DNA of 64,000 nt. Source: Varibaculum vaginae. GTDB lineage: Bacteria > Actinomycetota > Actinomycetes > Actinomycetales > Actinomycetaceae. The stretch's first letter is position 1; each line of letters opens with the position of its first letter. Position numbers and translations under genes: made by a program. Positions 25,891 through 35,436 of the stretch are shown here, piece after piece. The stretch spans positions 248,001 to 312,000 of the forward strand of contig NZ_UWNY01000001.1 of the NCBI RefSeq assembly GCF_900604285.1, written 5' to 3'. Below the pieces are notes generated by a model, which saw only the letters and a program-made list of their open reading frames with translations, made no database searches and was not told the origin of the DNA.

Positions 25891-27105
25891 ATGTTAACGC
25901 CAACTACTTTTGGAACCCCCAGGTCGCAATCTGCTTTGCGAGTATTACTTCTCGGTTCCGGAGAGTTAGGTAAAGAACTGGCGATCGCATTCACTCGCCT
26001 CGGGGTGGAAGTTCACGCCGCAGATCGCTACCAAAATGCGCCGGCACAGCAGGTCGCACACTATTCCTACACCCTAGATATGACCGATGGCCAACAGGTC
26101 GATTTATTAGTGAAAAAGGTACGTCCTCATTTTGTTATCCCCGAAATTGAGGCCATAGCTACCGACACTTTGGAAAAGATTGCAGCTTCCAGCCAGGTAA
26201 CCGTAATCCCCACCGCTCACGCTACTCGGCTAACTATGGATCGGGAAGGTATTCGCCGCCTGGCTGCGGAAGAACTTGGTATCCCCACTTCCCCTTACCT
26301 TTTTGCTTCCGGAGAGGAGGAAATGCGTCAGGCGGTAGAAAAAATTGGGTTGCCCTGTATCGTAAAACCGGTGATGTCTTCCTCTGGCAAAGGACAGTCT
26401 CTGCTAAGAACCCATGAGGATATCGCATCTGCCTGGCATTACGCTCTTGAAGGAGGGCGCGGATCCAGCCAGGGACGAGTCATTGTAGAAGGGCTAGTGA
26501 AGTTTGACTATGAAATAACCCTGCTAACAGTGCGCTCCCTCGATAATAAAACGGGGAAAATAGTCACCAATTTTTGCGAACCAATTGGTCATCTACAAGT
26601 TGATGGCGACTATCACGAATCTTGGCAGCCAGTACCTATGGACAGTACGGTGCTAGAAAAGGCGCAAGCTATCGCCGAGAAAGTTACCCACGCCCTGGGG
26701 GGACGCGGCCTTTTCGGGGTGGAACTATTTATTTGTGGAGACGAAGTCCTATTTTCCGAGGTATCGCCACGTCCTCATGACACCGGTATGGTTACTATGG
26801 CTTCCGGATACCTATCTGAGTTTGAGCTACACGCACGCGCTATTTTAGGGTTACCAGTTGACACCCGCCTACGCACCCCCGCAGCTTCAGCGGTGATTTG
26901 TGCGCCTCTTGCAACCGCCGCTCCAGTTTATCGTGGGTTAGCGTCGGCTCTTTCTCTTCCCGAAGTGGATTTAAGGTTATTTGGAAAACCAGATTCTCGT
27001 CCCGGCAGGCGGATGGGAGTGGCCTTGGCGCGCGGAAAGAATATTGCCCAGGCGAGGGAGCGCGCAAAACAAGCTGCCGAATTAATCACGATACAAGATG
27101 CCTGA
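25891..27105 (+). CDS. purT: Formate-dependent phosphoribosylglycinamide formyltransferase (GAR transformylase 2)
   Basis: A 404-residue ATP-grasp enzyme that formylates GAR in de novo purine synthesis using formate and ATP instead of formyl-tetrahydrofolate. The N-terminal dinucleotide-like motif is [20 protein letters not shown]. The segment [14 protein letters not shown], the ATP-grasp loop [12 protein letters not shown] and the block [16 protein letters not shown] are characteristic of PurT. Length is close to the E. coli enzyme (392). AGGAAAAG precedes the ATG. The use of formate fits an anaerobic lifestyle with pyruvate-formate metabolism, which is inference. It stands alone, not with other pur genes; purB is 22 kb away. 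Confidence 0.96.
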   Translation: MLTPTTFGTPRSQSALRVLLLGSGELGKELAIAFTRLGVEVHAADRYQNAPAQQVAHYSYTLDMTDGQQVDLLVKKVRPHFVIPEIEAIATDTLEKIAASSQVTVIPTAHATRLTMDREGIRRLAAEELGIPTSPYLFASGEEEMRQAVEKIGLPCIVKPVMSSSGKGQSLLRTHEDIASAWHYALEGGRGSSQGRVIVEGLVKFDYEITLLTVRSLDNKTGKIVTNFCEPIGHLQVDGDYHESWQPVPMDSTVLEKAQAIAEKVTHALGGRGLFGVELFICGDEVLFSEVSPRPHDTGMVTMASGYLSEFELHARAILGLPVDTRLRTPAASAVICAPLATAAPVYRGLASALSLPEVDLRLFGKPDSRPGRRMGVALARGKNIAQARERAKQAAELITIQDA

Positions 27106-27321
27106 TAACTGGAGAATAATAGTTTTTACTTTCGCCTAAAAACCTATTTTCTGTTTTCTATCAAAAATATTAATTTTATTTACCGAAAGATATCTGCGAT
27201 CTTTTATTTAACTTTTCTTCATTACCGCTTTTTCTGATACTTTTTAACTGGAAATAGAAATACGTTATTGCTGGCATTAGCATAAGAGCAAATGTAACTC
27301 GCAAAACGGAAAGGTAAAAGT
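27106..27321. other. AT-rich upstream region of lsr2
   Basis: Clearly richer in A and T than its surroundings, with runs such as TATTAATTTTATTTA. No gene or hairpin is evident. It is a plausible target for Lsr2 binding and autoregulation, which is inference. Confidence 0.45.
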
Positions 27322-27645
27322 ATGGCGAGGAAAACCCGAATTGTTCTAATTGATGATATTAACGGTGAACTTGGGGATGAAACAGTTAAATTCGGCCTGG
27401 ACGGTGTTGATTACGAAATTGATTTAACTACCGAAAATGCTGCGAAGTTACGTGAAGTTTTGGAACCATGGATTCAAGGAGGACGCCGGGTAGGAGGACG
27501 CCGAGTGGCCGGCACTGATACTCGCGCTACCTCAGATGCTGCCAAAATTCGCACCTGGGCACAGGAACAAAACATGCAGGTTTCCGAAAAAGGACGCATT
27601 TCCGCGAAAGTGCGTACTGCCTACTATCGCACTCATTTGAAATAA
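27322..27645 (+). CDS. lsr2: Lsr2-family nucleoid-associated protein
   Basis: A 107-residue xenogeneic silencer of the actinobacterial Lsr2 family, functional analogue of H-NS. The N-terminal dimerisation domain is ARKTRIVLIDDINGEL...ETVKFGLDGVDYEIDL. A glycine/arginine linker (GGRRVGGRRVAG) leads to the C-terminal DNA-binding domain KIRTWAQEQNMQVSEKGRIS. The AT-hook-like RGR tripeptide of mycobacterial Lsr2 is KGR (residues 90-92) here, a conservative change. Lsr2 binds AT-rich DNA and represses acquired genes. AAAGGTAAAAGT precedes the start. Confidence 0.96.
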   Translation: MARKTRIVLIDDINGELGDETVKFGLDGVDYEIDLTTENAAKLREVLEPWIQGGRRVGGRRVAGTDTRATSDAAKIRTWAQEQNMQVSEKGRISAKVRTAYYRTHLK

Positions 27646-27698
27646 TTTCGGGACTTATACCCCGTGCAATCTCACCGTCAAAGTGAAAGACTGAAGAT

Positions 27699-28433
27699 AT
27701 GACTTACAAATTGATACTGCTCCGTCACGGGCAAAGCGAATGGAATGCAAAAAATCTTTTCACCGGCTGGGTAGATGTTCCCCTATCCGATCAGGGTCGC
27801 CAAGAAGCCACCCACGGGGGTGAACTAATGAAGCAAGAGAACATCTTGCCGGATATTGTGTTCACTTCCCTGCTGCGCCGGGCAATTATGACCGCCAATC
27901 TTTCTTTGGATGCCGCTGATCGGCATTGGATTCCGGTTAAGCGCAGCTGGCGGCTAAATGAGCGCCACTATGGTGCCTTGCAGGGCAAAGATAAGAAAGC
28001 TATCCGTGACGAGTTCGGTGATGAACAGTTTATGTTGTGGCGCCGCTCTTACAGTACGCCTCCGCCAGAAATCGAACTGGGTTCAGAGTTCTCTCAGGAT
28101 GCTGATCCCCGCTACGCGGGAGAGCCGATTCCGCGCACTGAATGCCTCGAACAGGTACTAGAACGTCTGTTACCCTACTGGGAACAGGAAATCGTTCCTG
28201 AGCTTAAGAGCGGCAAAACGGTTATGGTGGCAGCGCATGGTAACTCGCTGCGAGCGATTGTTAAGCACCTTGATCAGATCAGTGATGACGATATTTCTGG
28301 TTTGAATATTCCGACCGGCGTTCCCCTATATTACGAGCTGGATGAAAATCTTCAGCCAGTTAAGAAGGGCGGAACCTACCTGGATCCGGATGCCGAAGCC
28401 AAGATTGCGGCGGTAGCTAACCAGGGTAAATAG
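27699..28433 (+). CDS. gpmA: 2,3-bisphosphoglycerate-dependent phosphoglycerate mutase
   Basis: A 244-residue glycolytic mutase interconverting 3- and 2-phosphoglycerate. The catalytic RHG motif (His10) is in [20 protein letters not shown], a near-diagnostic string. [15 protein letters not shown], the [16 protein letters not shown] segment and the second active-site His in [16 protein letters not shown] complete the family pattern. Length is normal. The gene lies 53 bases after lsr2 and is followed by a strong hairpin terminator. Confidence 0.98.
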   Translation: MTYKLILLRHGQSEWNAKNLFTGWVDVPLSDQGRQEATHGGELMKQENILPDIVFTSLLRRAIMTANLSLDAADRHWIPVKRSWRLNERHYGALQGKDKKAIRDEFGDEQFMLWRRSYSTPPPEIELGSEFSQDADPRYAGEPIPRTECLEQVLERLLPYWEQEIVPELKSGKTVMVAAHGNSLRAIVKHLDQISDDDISGLNIPTGVPLYYELDENLQPVKKGGTYLDPDAEAKIAAVANQGK

Positions 28434-28449
28434 TTTCTTTTCTCTGACA

Positions 28450-28473
28450 GTCCCCAAGGGTAACCTTGGGGAC
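28450..28473 (+). terminator. Hairpin terminator after gpmA
   Basis: Perfect 10-bp stem GTCCCCAAGG-GTAA-CCTTGGGGAC, 16 bases after the gpmA stop, with a short T-containing tail (TTCGTC). Confidence 0.75.
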
Positions 28474-28569
28474 TTCGTCATGTCTGCTTTCTATTACCCG
28501 AATCTTCGGGGCTACCTCAGACACTCTCTTGGGAAGTGTAACTATTAGGTTTGGGGTCTAAGGAGACAA

Positions 28570-28587
28570 ATGAAGGTTAAAAAGTAA
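28570..28587 (+). CDS. Possible five-codon leader ORF (MKVKK)
   Basis: ATG AAG GTT AAA AAG TAA, preceded by a near-perfect ribosome-binding site (TAAGGAGACAA). It is followed by a leader with three hairpins and then the sugar-importer ATPase gene. The strong site suggests translation of a tiny peptide; there is no direct proof. Any role in attenuation is inference. Confidence 0.35.
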
Positions 28588-28642
28588 AAAATAGCGAAAC
28601 TTTGTCAAATATAACTACCACTATGCCGATAAATATGGCAGA

Positions 28643-28759
28643 CTGGTTGCAGGCGCAACCAGCGCCCGTGTCGCAGGTGACACGTGGGGATTGTATTCCT
28701 CGCAGTTACAAAAAGACACTCCACTCGGATCGTCGGGCACGTACCTGCCCGTGGAGGAG
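28643..28759 (+). promoter_or_regulatory. Structured leader of the sugar-importer ATPase gene
   Basis: Three perfect hairpins in series: CTGGTTGC-AGGC-GCAACCAG (28643-28662), CGTGTC-GCAGGT-GACACG (28667-28684) and CGGGCA-CGTACC-TGCCCG (28734-28751). The last ends 1 base before the ribosome-binding site GGAGGAG (28753-28759). The arrangement could control translation of the gene at 28770. I cannot match it to a known riboswitch. The 28474-28642 part holds only the putative five-codon ORF. Confidence 0.5.
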
Positions 28760-28769
28760 ATATATAAAT

Positions 28770-29903
28770 ATGGGAAAAGTTGTATTTGATTCGGTAACCC
28801 GAATTTATCCGGGCTCAGATCACCCGGCTGTTGATAAGTTGAATCTGGAAATCGAAGACGGAGAGTTCCTAGTTTTGGTGGGTCCTTCAGGCTGCGGTAA
28901 AACCACTTCGCTGCGGATGTTGGCGGGCTTAGAGGACATTAACTCCGGCAAAATTTACATTGGGAATAAAGACGTGACCAATGTACAGCCCAAAGACCGT
29001 GATATCGCCATGGTTTTCCAAAACTATGCGCTTTACCCACACATGACGGTACGTCAGAACATGGGCTTCGCCCTCAAAATCGCCAAGGTTCCACAAGAGG
29101 AAATCGATAAGCGAGTTGAGCAGGCTGCCGAAACTTTGGATTTGACCGAGTATCTAGATCGTAAACCGAAGGCTCTGTCTGGTGGTCAGCGTCAGCGGGT
29201 GGCGATGGGACGCGCGATTGTGCGTAAACCCCAGGTGTTCTTGATGGACGAGCCGCTTTCTAACTTGGATGCGAAGCTGCGGGTTCAGACCCGTACCCAG
29301 ATTGCCCAGTTGCAGCGTACTTTGGGGGTCACAACTTTGTATGTGACCCACGACCAAACGGAAGCGCTAACCATGGGTGATCGCATTGCGGTGATTGCGG
29401 GCGGCATTTTGCAGCAGGTGGGCACCCCGCGTGAACTATATGATCGCCCCGCGAATGCTTTCGTGGCCGCTTTCATTGGCTCACCCGCCATGAACATCGG
29501 TACCTTCAAGGTTCAGGATGGTTCCGCAGTGCTGGGCGGAGCGAAGATTCCGTTGGCAAAGTCAACAGTGGACGCGATTAAGCCCGAGGATAACGGGGAA
29601 GTCATTATTGGTTTCCGTCCCGAGGCTCTCGAGGTTCAAGACGGCACAGCGGATCCGGAACACACCATTCCGATTAAGGTAACCCACGTGGAAGAACTAG
29701 GCTCTGATGCCTACGTTTACGGTACTTTGGATGGTCATGACGCCAAGGAGCATCGCAGCGATGATCGTCCTTGTTTGAACCAGGTAACTATCCGGGTGGC
29801 TCCGCATTCTGCGCCGCCAGCGGGATCAGTTATGCCGGTGCGGATTAAAGAGGGCGGGCGACACATTTTCTCGGCCTCTACCCAAGAGCGGCTACCGGAA
29901 TAA
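28770..29903 (+). CDS. Carbohydrate ABC transporter ATP-binding protein (MsiK/UgpC family)
   Basis: A 377-residue ATPase when started at 28770, where GGAGGAG is correctly spaced; the frame is open further upstream but the leader hairpins lie there. Motifs: Walker [11 protein letters not shown]-loop [14 protein letters not shown], signature LSGGQRQR, Walker [18 protein letters not shown]-loop [17 protein letters not shown]-terminal OB-fold regulatory domain (about 240-377) carries [10 protein letters not shown]. No permease or binding protein is next to it, so it is probably the shared ATPase energising several sugar importers, as MsiK does in Streptomyces. Confidence 0.93.
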   Translation: MGKVVFDSVTRIYPGSDHPAVDKLNLEIEDGEFLVLVGPSGCGKTTSLRMLAGLEDINSGKIYIGNKDVTNVQPKDRDIAMVFQNYALYPHMTVRQNMGFALKIAKVPQEEIDKRVEQAAETLDLTEYLDRKPKALSGGQRQRVAMGRAIVRKPQVFLMDEPLSNLDAKLRVQTRTQIAQLQRTLGVTTLYVTHDQTEALTMGDRIAVIAGGILQQVGTPRELYDRPANAFVAAFIGSPAMNIGTFKVQDGSAVLGGAKIPLAKSTVDAIKPEDNGEVIIGFRPEALEVQDGTADPEHTIPIKVTHVEELGSDAYVYGTLDGHDAKEHRSDDRPCLNQVTIRVAPHSAPPAGSVMPVRIKEGGRHIFSASTQERLPE

Positions 29904-29922
29904 TCTAGTCAAATAGCAACCA

Positions 29923-29963
29923 CGCTATTGGGGGGCAGGCGAAACGTCTGCCCCCCAATAGCG
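29923..29963. other. Very stable long hairpin after the ATPase gene
   Basis: CGCTATTGGGGGGCAG (29923-29938) pairs perfectly with CTGCCCCCCAATAGCG (29948-29963), extended inward by three further pairs around an AAA loop. Nineteen pairs in total, with a run of six G-C pairs. No T-run follows directly; the next hairpin supplies the canonical terminator. Confidence 0.6.
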
Positions 29964-29970
29964 TAAAAAT

Positions 29971-30016
29971 AATCTGGCTCCTAGACTGGGAACGTCCTAG
30001 GAGCCAGATTTTTTCT
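29971..30016 (+). terminator. Rho-independent terminator after the sugar ATPase gene
   Basis: Stem AATCTGGCTCCTAG (29971-29984) with CTAGGAGCCAGATT (29997-30010), 14 pairs, followed by TTTTCTTTTC. Confidence 0.85.
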
Positions 30017-30068
30017 TTTCAGTTATTGAAGCCAATCAGCCAGGTAACGACTGGATTCTTTTATTTTT

Positions 30069-30105
30069 GAGGAGTCGCGTCCTCATCCCTAAGGACGCGA
30101 CCCTC
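30069..30105 (-). terminator. Hairpin downstream of the CAP-protein gene
   Basis: GAGG-A-GTCGCGTCCT (30069-30083) pairs with AGGACGCGAC-CCTC (30092-30105), 14 pairs with one bulged A. It lies about 30 bases after the minus-strand stop codon at 30136. The minus strand continues in A rather than T, so it is not a canonical intrinsic terminator. Confidence 0.5.
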
Positions 30106-30135
30106 TTTGGGACCGTTAGGCTTAGAAAACGCAAG

Positions 30136-31902
30136 TTACCCAACGGAGTATGCGGGCAGCTTCAGCTCATAGAGAGAAGCTGACATGAACGAGGTGAGCC
30201 AGAACTGGACGGTAGGACGAATTTGCTTGCCCTTCATATCGGCGGTAAGAGTCAAGGTATCACCGGTTCCCACCTGCTTACCGTTTTCATCTTTCCAGAT
30301 CACATCAGTGTAGCGATCAACCGAATCAGAATTACCCTGCAAGGTAACCTTCGCGATTAGTTTGTCGCCCTGGCGAACTACCTGATCCTGATCGAATCCG
30401 TAGTATTCCAGTTTCATCGGCTCAGAGATTGAAGTACCCACCGGATTGGTGACCTTCAAGCGGAAGCGCAAGGATTCGGCCTCGGCGCGGCTGGCAATCG
30501 GAGCCGAACGCAGCAGACCCCATTTGTCTTCGGTGCGAGCACCGGGAGCATAGTCCAAATCATTTGCAGTTCCGTAGAAGCGGTGATCAGCCGGAATCCG
30601 GAACTTATCTTTCACATCCTCCCAAGTCTTACCGGCATCCCGGGAACGCTGCCACTGGTACTTCATTCCGGTGGAACCCTGGACGGTAAGTTTAGCCGGT
30701 TCCGCATACCCACCCTGGGCTACGCGAGGAGCGGCGTTCACCTTGATCTGGGGAGCCATCTGGCTAGAGGAAATCATAGGGTCGAATAGTTTCACGGTGT
30801 AGGTGTAGGAGGAGCGAGCAGCTCCCTTAATCCCGGAAACGCTAACCGTGTAGTCACGAGAGCCATCGGCACCCACCGGCAGATCCTTAATCTTCGGCAT
30901 CTTGATTAGCAAGGTGTTGTAGTAGTTCCAGGTTCCTGGCCCCTGCCCATCACGACCGTTATTTAAAACTGTCGTGGGAACTTCCGCGCCTTTCGGATCG
31001 GTTACCCGCACCTGCGCTCCAGAGAGGTCAGGACGCTGTGACTTGCTTTCACCGCGGAAGGAAATGCTCCAGCGTTCTACATCGTCACGGTCATCTCGGT
31101 TGGTGGTCAGCAGCTGGTACGGGAAGTACCCGGCGGACGGCCAGGTCATGACTTCCGGCTTGTAAGCGCTGTCATCAACCAGCTGTTTGTTGTTGAAATC
31201 AGCAGTGTTAACCAGGTGATCTCCAGTTACCACAATGGCGTTATAACCATTCACATTCCCGTAAGAGGAAGTAGCCAAAGTAGGATCCATCAGGGCAATA
31301 CGGTGACCCAGGCGGTCATTAGAACCAACCTTTGTCATTGTAGAAGCACCCAAGTTCGAAGGATCAATGAAGTACCACAGAATCTGTTCGGCTGGAGTTT
31401 GCCCAGAACCATCAGAAAGGTTAGAGATAGCAGCTCCCTGCTGTGCTTTCCGGGAGAAACACTTGGAGTTTTCTTGGATCGAGTGAGAGAGGCGACCGTT
31501 GGCTGCCATATTAAGAGCGGCCTGCTGCGCGTAATCTTGCAACCCGGAAGTCATATCCATTTTGACCGCCTCGGCACCGTTGAGGCCGCGGAAGAAATTA
31601 AGAGCCCGGGCTACCGAATTAGCAGTGGTGGGGTTGGCTACGCCCGCACGGCATTTTTTATGATCCGCACCGTTGTTGGGGCTTTCGGGGTAGTCGGTGT
31701 CAGCTATATCGCTAAGGTAACGGGTGCGTACCGCCTCACGGTTGTTAGTGTCAATGGCATTAGCGGTGACCGCAGTAGAACCTGCGTCGGAGGTATTGGT
31801 GAAAAAGGTAGCTGCATCAGCCAGGTTGACACCTGCCGCAACCACACCGGCGACCAGAACACCAGCGACTAGAGTCTTGGCGTGTTCTTTCCACGTTTTC
31901 AT
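30136..31902 (-). CDS. Secreted CAP-domain protein with Ig-like C-terminal region
   Basis: A 588-residue exported protein from the ATG at 31902, which opens a signal peptide (MKTWKEHAKTLVAGVLVAGV, cleavage probably after ADA). The longer frame to 32088 adds a basic, non-signal stretch. Residues about 85-270 form a CAP (SCP/PR1-like) domain: ALNFFRGLNGAEAV, ALNMAANGRLSHSI, AEQILWYFID, GHRIALMDP, matching the family's conserved His-containing blocks. The C-terminal part includes a bacterial Ig-like domain (KYQWQRSRDAGKTWED) and further beta-rich sequence. No sorting signal or membrane anchor is seen at the end. CAP proteins in host-associated actinobacteria are surface or secreted proteins of mostly unknown biochemical role. 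Confidence 0.85.
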   Translation of the reverse strand: MKTWKEHAKTLVAGVLVAGVVAAGVNLADAATFFTNTSDAGSTAVTANAIDTNNREAVRTRYLSDIADTDYPESPNNGADHKKCRAGVANPTTANSVARALNFFRGLNGAEAVKMDMTSGLQDYAQQAALNMAANGRLSHSIQENSKCFSRKAQQGAAISNLSDGSGQTPAEQILWYFIDPSNLGASTMTKVGSNDRLGHRIALMDPTLATSSYGNVNGYNAIVVTGDHLVNTADFNNKQLVDDSAYKPEVMTWPSAGYFPYQLLTTNRDDRDDVERWSISFRGESKSQRPDLSGAQVRVTDPKGAEVPTTVLNNGRDGQGPGTWNYYNTLLIKMPKIKDLPVGADGSRDYTVSVSGIKGAARSSYTYTVKLFDPMISSSQMAPQIKVNAAPRVAQGGYAEPAKLTVQGSTGMKYQWQRSRDAGKTWEDVKDKFRIPADHRFYGTANDLDYAPGARTEDKWGLLRSAPIASRAEAESLRFRLKVTNPVGTSISEPMKLEYYGFDQDQVVRQGDKLIAKVTLQGNSDSVDRYTDVIWKDENGKQVGTGDTLTLTADMKGKQIRPTVQFWLTSFMSASLYELKLPAYSVG

Positions 31903-32576
31903 CGTAGTTCCCGTTTCCTTGCGTTTTCTTCTTGTGGAAACCAAATCCTTTGACTTCCGCGAACCTTGCGTTCCTTCGCTCCGTTCATTAACTATTATCC
32001 AGTAAAACGAACATGATTGAAAGCGAAAATGTTGGAAAATGAAAGTTTTACACCTGGTAGGGAGAATTTGCGAATACTTACCAACCATAAAGTAGTCCTG
32101 GCCTGCAATATTAGGCTATTTTTAGATTTTTACTCCGTTAGTAGCAATCAGAAGCTAAACTGTGTTTTACGCCGCCGGCAATTTTGACCATGTGAATGAT
32201 TTAATGTTGAGTTTAATCCAAAAGAAGCTACGGCCTGCTATTACGGGTGGAAAGTAGTTGGTTTCTCATCAAAAGTTTAAAAAATGGAAATCTACAAATC
32301 GACATCGCTTTGGGGATTGAGCTTTCACTCATGCTGAGAATCCAACAGAAAATCAGCCAAAACATTTAACTATCCTCATTTTCAATGATTTTTATGAGAA
32401 CATCCCCATCTTTACGTCATTCTTAAGCTGCCGTCAAAGAATAACTTCCCCCCTGGGGTAAACCGGTTCGAGCCTAGAAAATAACCGTAACTTAAAACCC
32501 GATTTGGATACGCCAGAATTTTGCGAGATATATATAAGGTATAAAGGTCAATCGTTACCCCCGAGAAGAGGCAGTT
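31903..32576. other. 674-base non-coding gap between the CAP gene and topA
   Basis: Divergent promoter region. It is AT-rich, with a GATATATATAAGGTATAAAGG stretch at 32525-32545 (here split by position) close to the topA start as a likely promoter. A tRNA T-arm-like word at about 32466-32475 is isolated. I see no gene, long hairpin or repeat. Confidence 0.4.
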
Positions 32577-35279
32577 TTGAGCGCTAAGAAACTGGTAATA
32601 GTAGAATCCCCCGCCAAGGCCCGCACAATCAGCGGATACCTGGGTGCTGACTACCAGGTGGAGGCGTCGGTGGGGCATATCCGCGACCTGCCCCAACCTT
32701 CCGCGCTACCCGAGAAACTAAAACATTCGGCGTACAAAAAGTTCGCGGTGAACGTAGATGATGGTTTCCAGCCCTACTACGTGGTTAACCCCGATAAGAA
32801 AAAAACGGTAGCAGGATTACGTAAAGATCTTGCTCAGGCCGATGAACTCTACCTCGCCACTGATGAGGATCGTGAAGGTGAGGCAATCGCTTGGCATCTC
32901 TTAGAGGTATTAAAACCCAAGGTTCCAGTCAAACGAATGGTGTTTCATGAAATCACCAAAGAAGCGATTGCCCGCGCCCTGGAAAACACTCGGGATATTG
33001 ACACTGCCCTGGTTCAGGCTCAGGAAACTCGAAGGATATTAGATCGTCTCTACGGATATGAGGTTTCCCCGATTCTGTGGCGTAAAGTTGCCCGTCATCT
33101 TTCTGCCGGGCGAGTCCAGTCAGTAGCCACTCGCCTCGTGGTAGAACGGGAACGCGAACGCATTGCCTTCGTACCTGCCAGCTATTTTGATCTTAACGCC
33201 ATCTTCAGCGTCGAGGGACAGGACTTTAATGCTCGTGCCCTAGAAATGGACGGAGTGCGTTTCGCTGTGGGGCGTGACTTTGATGATCGCGGACAACTAA
33301 AACGCAATGCCACGGTTATGGATCAACAGCTATGGGAGAAACTGGCACAGGCGCTGACCGAAAAGCCTACTTGCCAAGTAACTTCGGTAGAATCCAAGCC
33401 CTACACACGCCGCCCCGCCCCTCCCTTCACCACCTCCACCCTGCAACAAGAAGCCGGGCGGAAACTGCGCATGTCTTCACGCCAAACCATGGCGGTAGCC
33501 CAATACCTGTACGAAAACGGCTATATCACCTATATGCGAACTGACTCGACCGCGCTTTCCAGTCAGGCGGTTTCAGCGGCGCGGCGCCAGGCAAAAGATC
33601 TGTACGGCGCGGACTCTATCCCCGAAAAGCCCCGCATTTATGCCAAAAAAGCTAAAGGAGCGCAAGAGGCACACGAAGCTATCCGCCCTGCGGGAGATAA
33701 CTTCCGCACCCCCTCTCAAGTCAAAGAAGCGCTTAGTGATCAGCAGGCGGCGCTTTACGAACTGATTTGGAAACGCACCCTGGCATCACAGATGAATGAT
33801 GCACGCGGAACTACCGATACCGTGCGGGTAAACGTTCAACTGGTTTTAGAGGGCGAGACACGTGAGGTGGTGTTTACCGCCTCTGGAACCGTAATCACTT
33901 TCCGCGGCTTCCTGGCTGCCTATGAAGAAGGAAAAGATAAATCCCGTTACGCCAATGCTGATAGTTCTACGGCACTGCCAAAACTTAGCGAAGGACAAAC
34001 ACTGGCAGTAACCAGCGTAGATAGAGAAAAAGCCGAGCACGTTACCAGCCCGCCCCCTCGCTATACCGAGGCCTCCTTAGTGAAAACCCTAGAAGAAAAG
34101 GGAGTGGGGCGCCCCTCTACCTATGCTTCTACTATCGGGGTAATTATTGAGCGCGGCTACGTGCGCCGCGCCGGGCAAGCCCTGGTGCCTTCCTGGCAGG
34201 CATTTTCTGTGGTCAGGCTACTAGAAGAAAAACTCGCTTCCCTGGTGGATTACGATTTTACCGCCACCATGGAAGGCGACCTCGACCAGATAGCTGCCGG
34301 TGAGCGCGATGGGAAAGAATTACTCACCCACTTTTATTTCGGAGGCGGCTCCAACGGGGACTTCTGGGAGCGGGGCTTGAAAGATACCGTGGAAGGCCTA
34401 GGCGAGATTGACGCTCGCGCCCTCAACTCCATCGAGGTACAGCCGGGAGTAAATGTGCGGATAGGGCGTTATGGACCTTATCTTGAGGACGCGGAAGGCA
34501 AGCGGGCATCAGTACCCGAAGATTTGGCACCCGACGAGTTAAACGCTGAGAAAGTTAAAGAACTGTTCACAATTTCAGCTGATACTGGGCGGGAACTTGG
34601 TAAAGACCCCGAAAATGGCAACCTGATTTTAGTAAAGAATGGGCGCTACGGACCTTACTTTACCGAAGTGCTGCCCGAGGACGCCCCCAAGAGCACCAAA
34701 CCTCGCACTGCCTCTTTATTTAAAAATATGTCTATCGAAAGTGTTGATCTGGGGGATGCCCTGAAACTACTTTCGTTACCCCGAGTAGTGGGCAAGGATC
34801 CAGAGTCAAACACCGAGATTACCGCACAAAACGGTCGCTACGGGCCCTATTTAAAGAAAGGGTCAGATTCTCGCTCCCTGGAAAATGAAGACCAGATTTT
34901 TTCAATCACTTTGGAGCAGGCCTTAGCGATTTACGCTCAGCCCAAGACCCGGCGGGGACGCACCGCGAAGCCCCCCTTAAAGGAATTGGGAACCGATCCT
35001 AACTCCGGCAAACCGGTGGTGATTAAAGATGGGCGCTTTGGCCCCTACATAACCGATGGCACCACCAATGTTACGGTTCCGCGCGCTAGCACCGTGGAAG
35101 AGATAGAAGCCGATCAAGCCTATACTTTACTGGCGGAAAAGCGGGCGAAAGGACCGGTTAAAAAACGAGGGACGCGCAAAACTACCAAGAAGACCACAGC
35201 CAAGAAAAGCACCAAGAAACGCACCAGCGCCAAGAAAACTACCGCTAAGACTACAAAGAAAACTGCGACGAAAAAGTAG
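32577..35279 (+). CDS. topA: DNA topoisomerase I with histone H1-like C-terminal tail
   Basis: A 900-residue type IA topoisomerase relaxing negative supercoils. The TOPRIM domain has KLVIVESPAKARTISGYLG and ATDEDREGEAIAW; the catalytic Tyr is Y319 in YMRTDST. The C-terminal half has repeated GRYGPY modules (IGRYGPYLED, NGRYGPYFTE, NGRYGPYLKK, DGRFGPYITD) in place of zinc fingers. The tail is lysine/threonine-rich (about 50 residues of KKTTAKK-type repeats), as in actinobacterial TopA, where it aids processivity. The start codon is TTG with GAAGAGGCAG upstream. tmk and holB, common downstream partners, are absent. Confidence 0.97.
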   Translation: MSAKKLVIVESPAKARTISGYLGADYQVEASVGHIRDLPQPSALPEKLKHSAYKKFAVNVDDGFQPYYVVNPDKKKTVAGLRKDLAQADELYLATDEDREGEAIAWHLLEVLKPKVPVKRMVFHEITKEAIARALENTRDIDTALVQAQETRRILDRLYGYEVSPILWRKVARHLSAGRVQSVATRLVVERERERIAFVPASYFDLNAIFSVEGQDFNARALEMDGVRFAVGRDFDDRGQLKRNATVMDQQLWEKLAQALTEKPTCQVTSVESKPYTRRPAPPFTTSTLQQEAGRKLRMSSRQTMAVAQYLYENGYITYMRTDSTALSSQAVSAARRQAKDLYGADSIPEKPRIYAKKAKGAQEAHEAIRPAGDNFRTPSQVKEALSDQQAALYELIWKRTLASQMNDARGTTDTVRVNVQLVLEGETREVVFTASGTVITFRGFLAAYEEGKDKSRYANADSSTALPKLSEGQTLAVTSVDREKAEHVTSPPPRYTEASLVKTLEEKGVGRPSTYASTIGVIIERGYVRRAGQALVPSWQAFSVVRLLEEKLASLVDYDFTATMEGDLDQIAAGERDGKELLTHFYFGGGSNGDFWERGLKDTVEGLGEIDARALNSIEVQPGVNVRIGRYGPYLEDAEGKRASVPEDLAPDELNAEKVKELFTISADTGRELGKDPENGNLILVKNGRYGPYFTEVLPEDAPKSTKPRTASLFKNMSIESVDLGDALKLLSLPRVVGKDPESNTEITAQNGRYGPYLKKGSDSRSLENEDQIFSITLEQALAIYAQPKTRRGRTAKPPLKELGTDPNSGKPVVIKDGRFGPYITDGTTNVTVPRASTVEEIEADQAYTLLAEKRAKGPVKKRGTRKTTKKTTAKKSTKKRTSAKKTTAKTTKKTATKK

Positions 35280-35436
35280 TTAGGCGTGACAAGGTTGACG
35301 CAATAACCTAGCGTTGTCGCTGACACTAGCGCCCAGAGTTAGACCTGTTTTAGTCCAGGCTAGTAAGTTCTGCCGTCTTGTCCCCACTGACGCTGATAAA
35401 TCTCGTAAGATAACGTGCCACTATCCTTCACATGAC

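Noticed and set aside
28602-29903. Longer sugar-importer ATPase starting at 28602
   Set aside because: Extra 56 residues lie in the hairpin leader and match nothing in the family; 28770 has GGAGGAG correctly placed.
32461-32480. GGTTCGAGCC resembling a tRNA T-loop
   Set aside because: Flanks do not pair and no cloverleaf can be drawn; part of an AT-rich promoter gap.
32412-32696. 94-codon minus-strand ORF overlapping the topA start
   Set aside because: No family resemblance and it is antisense to the conserved N-terminus of topA.
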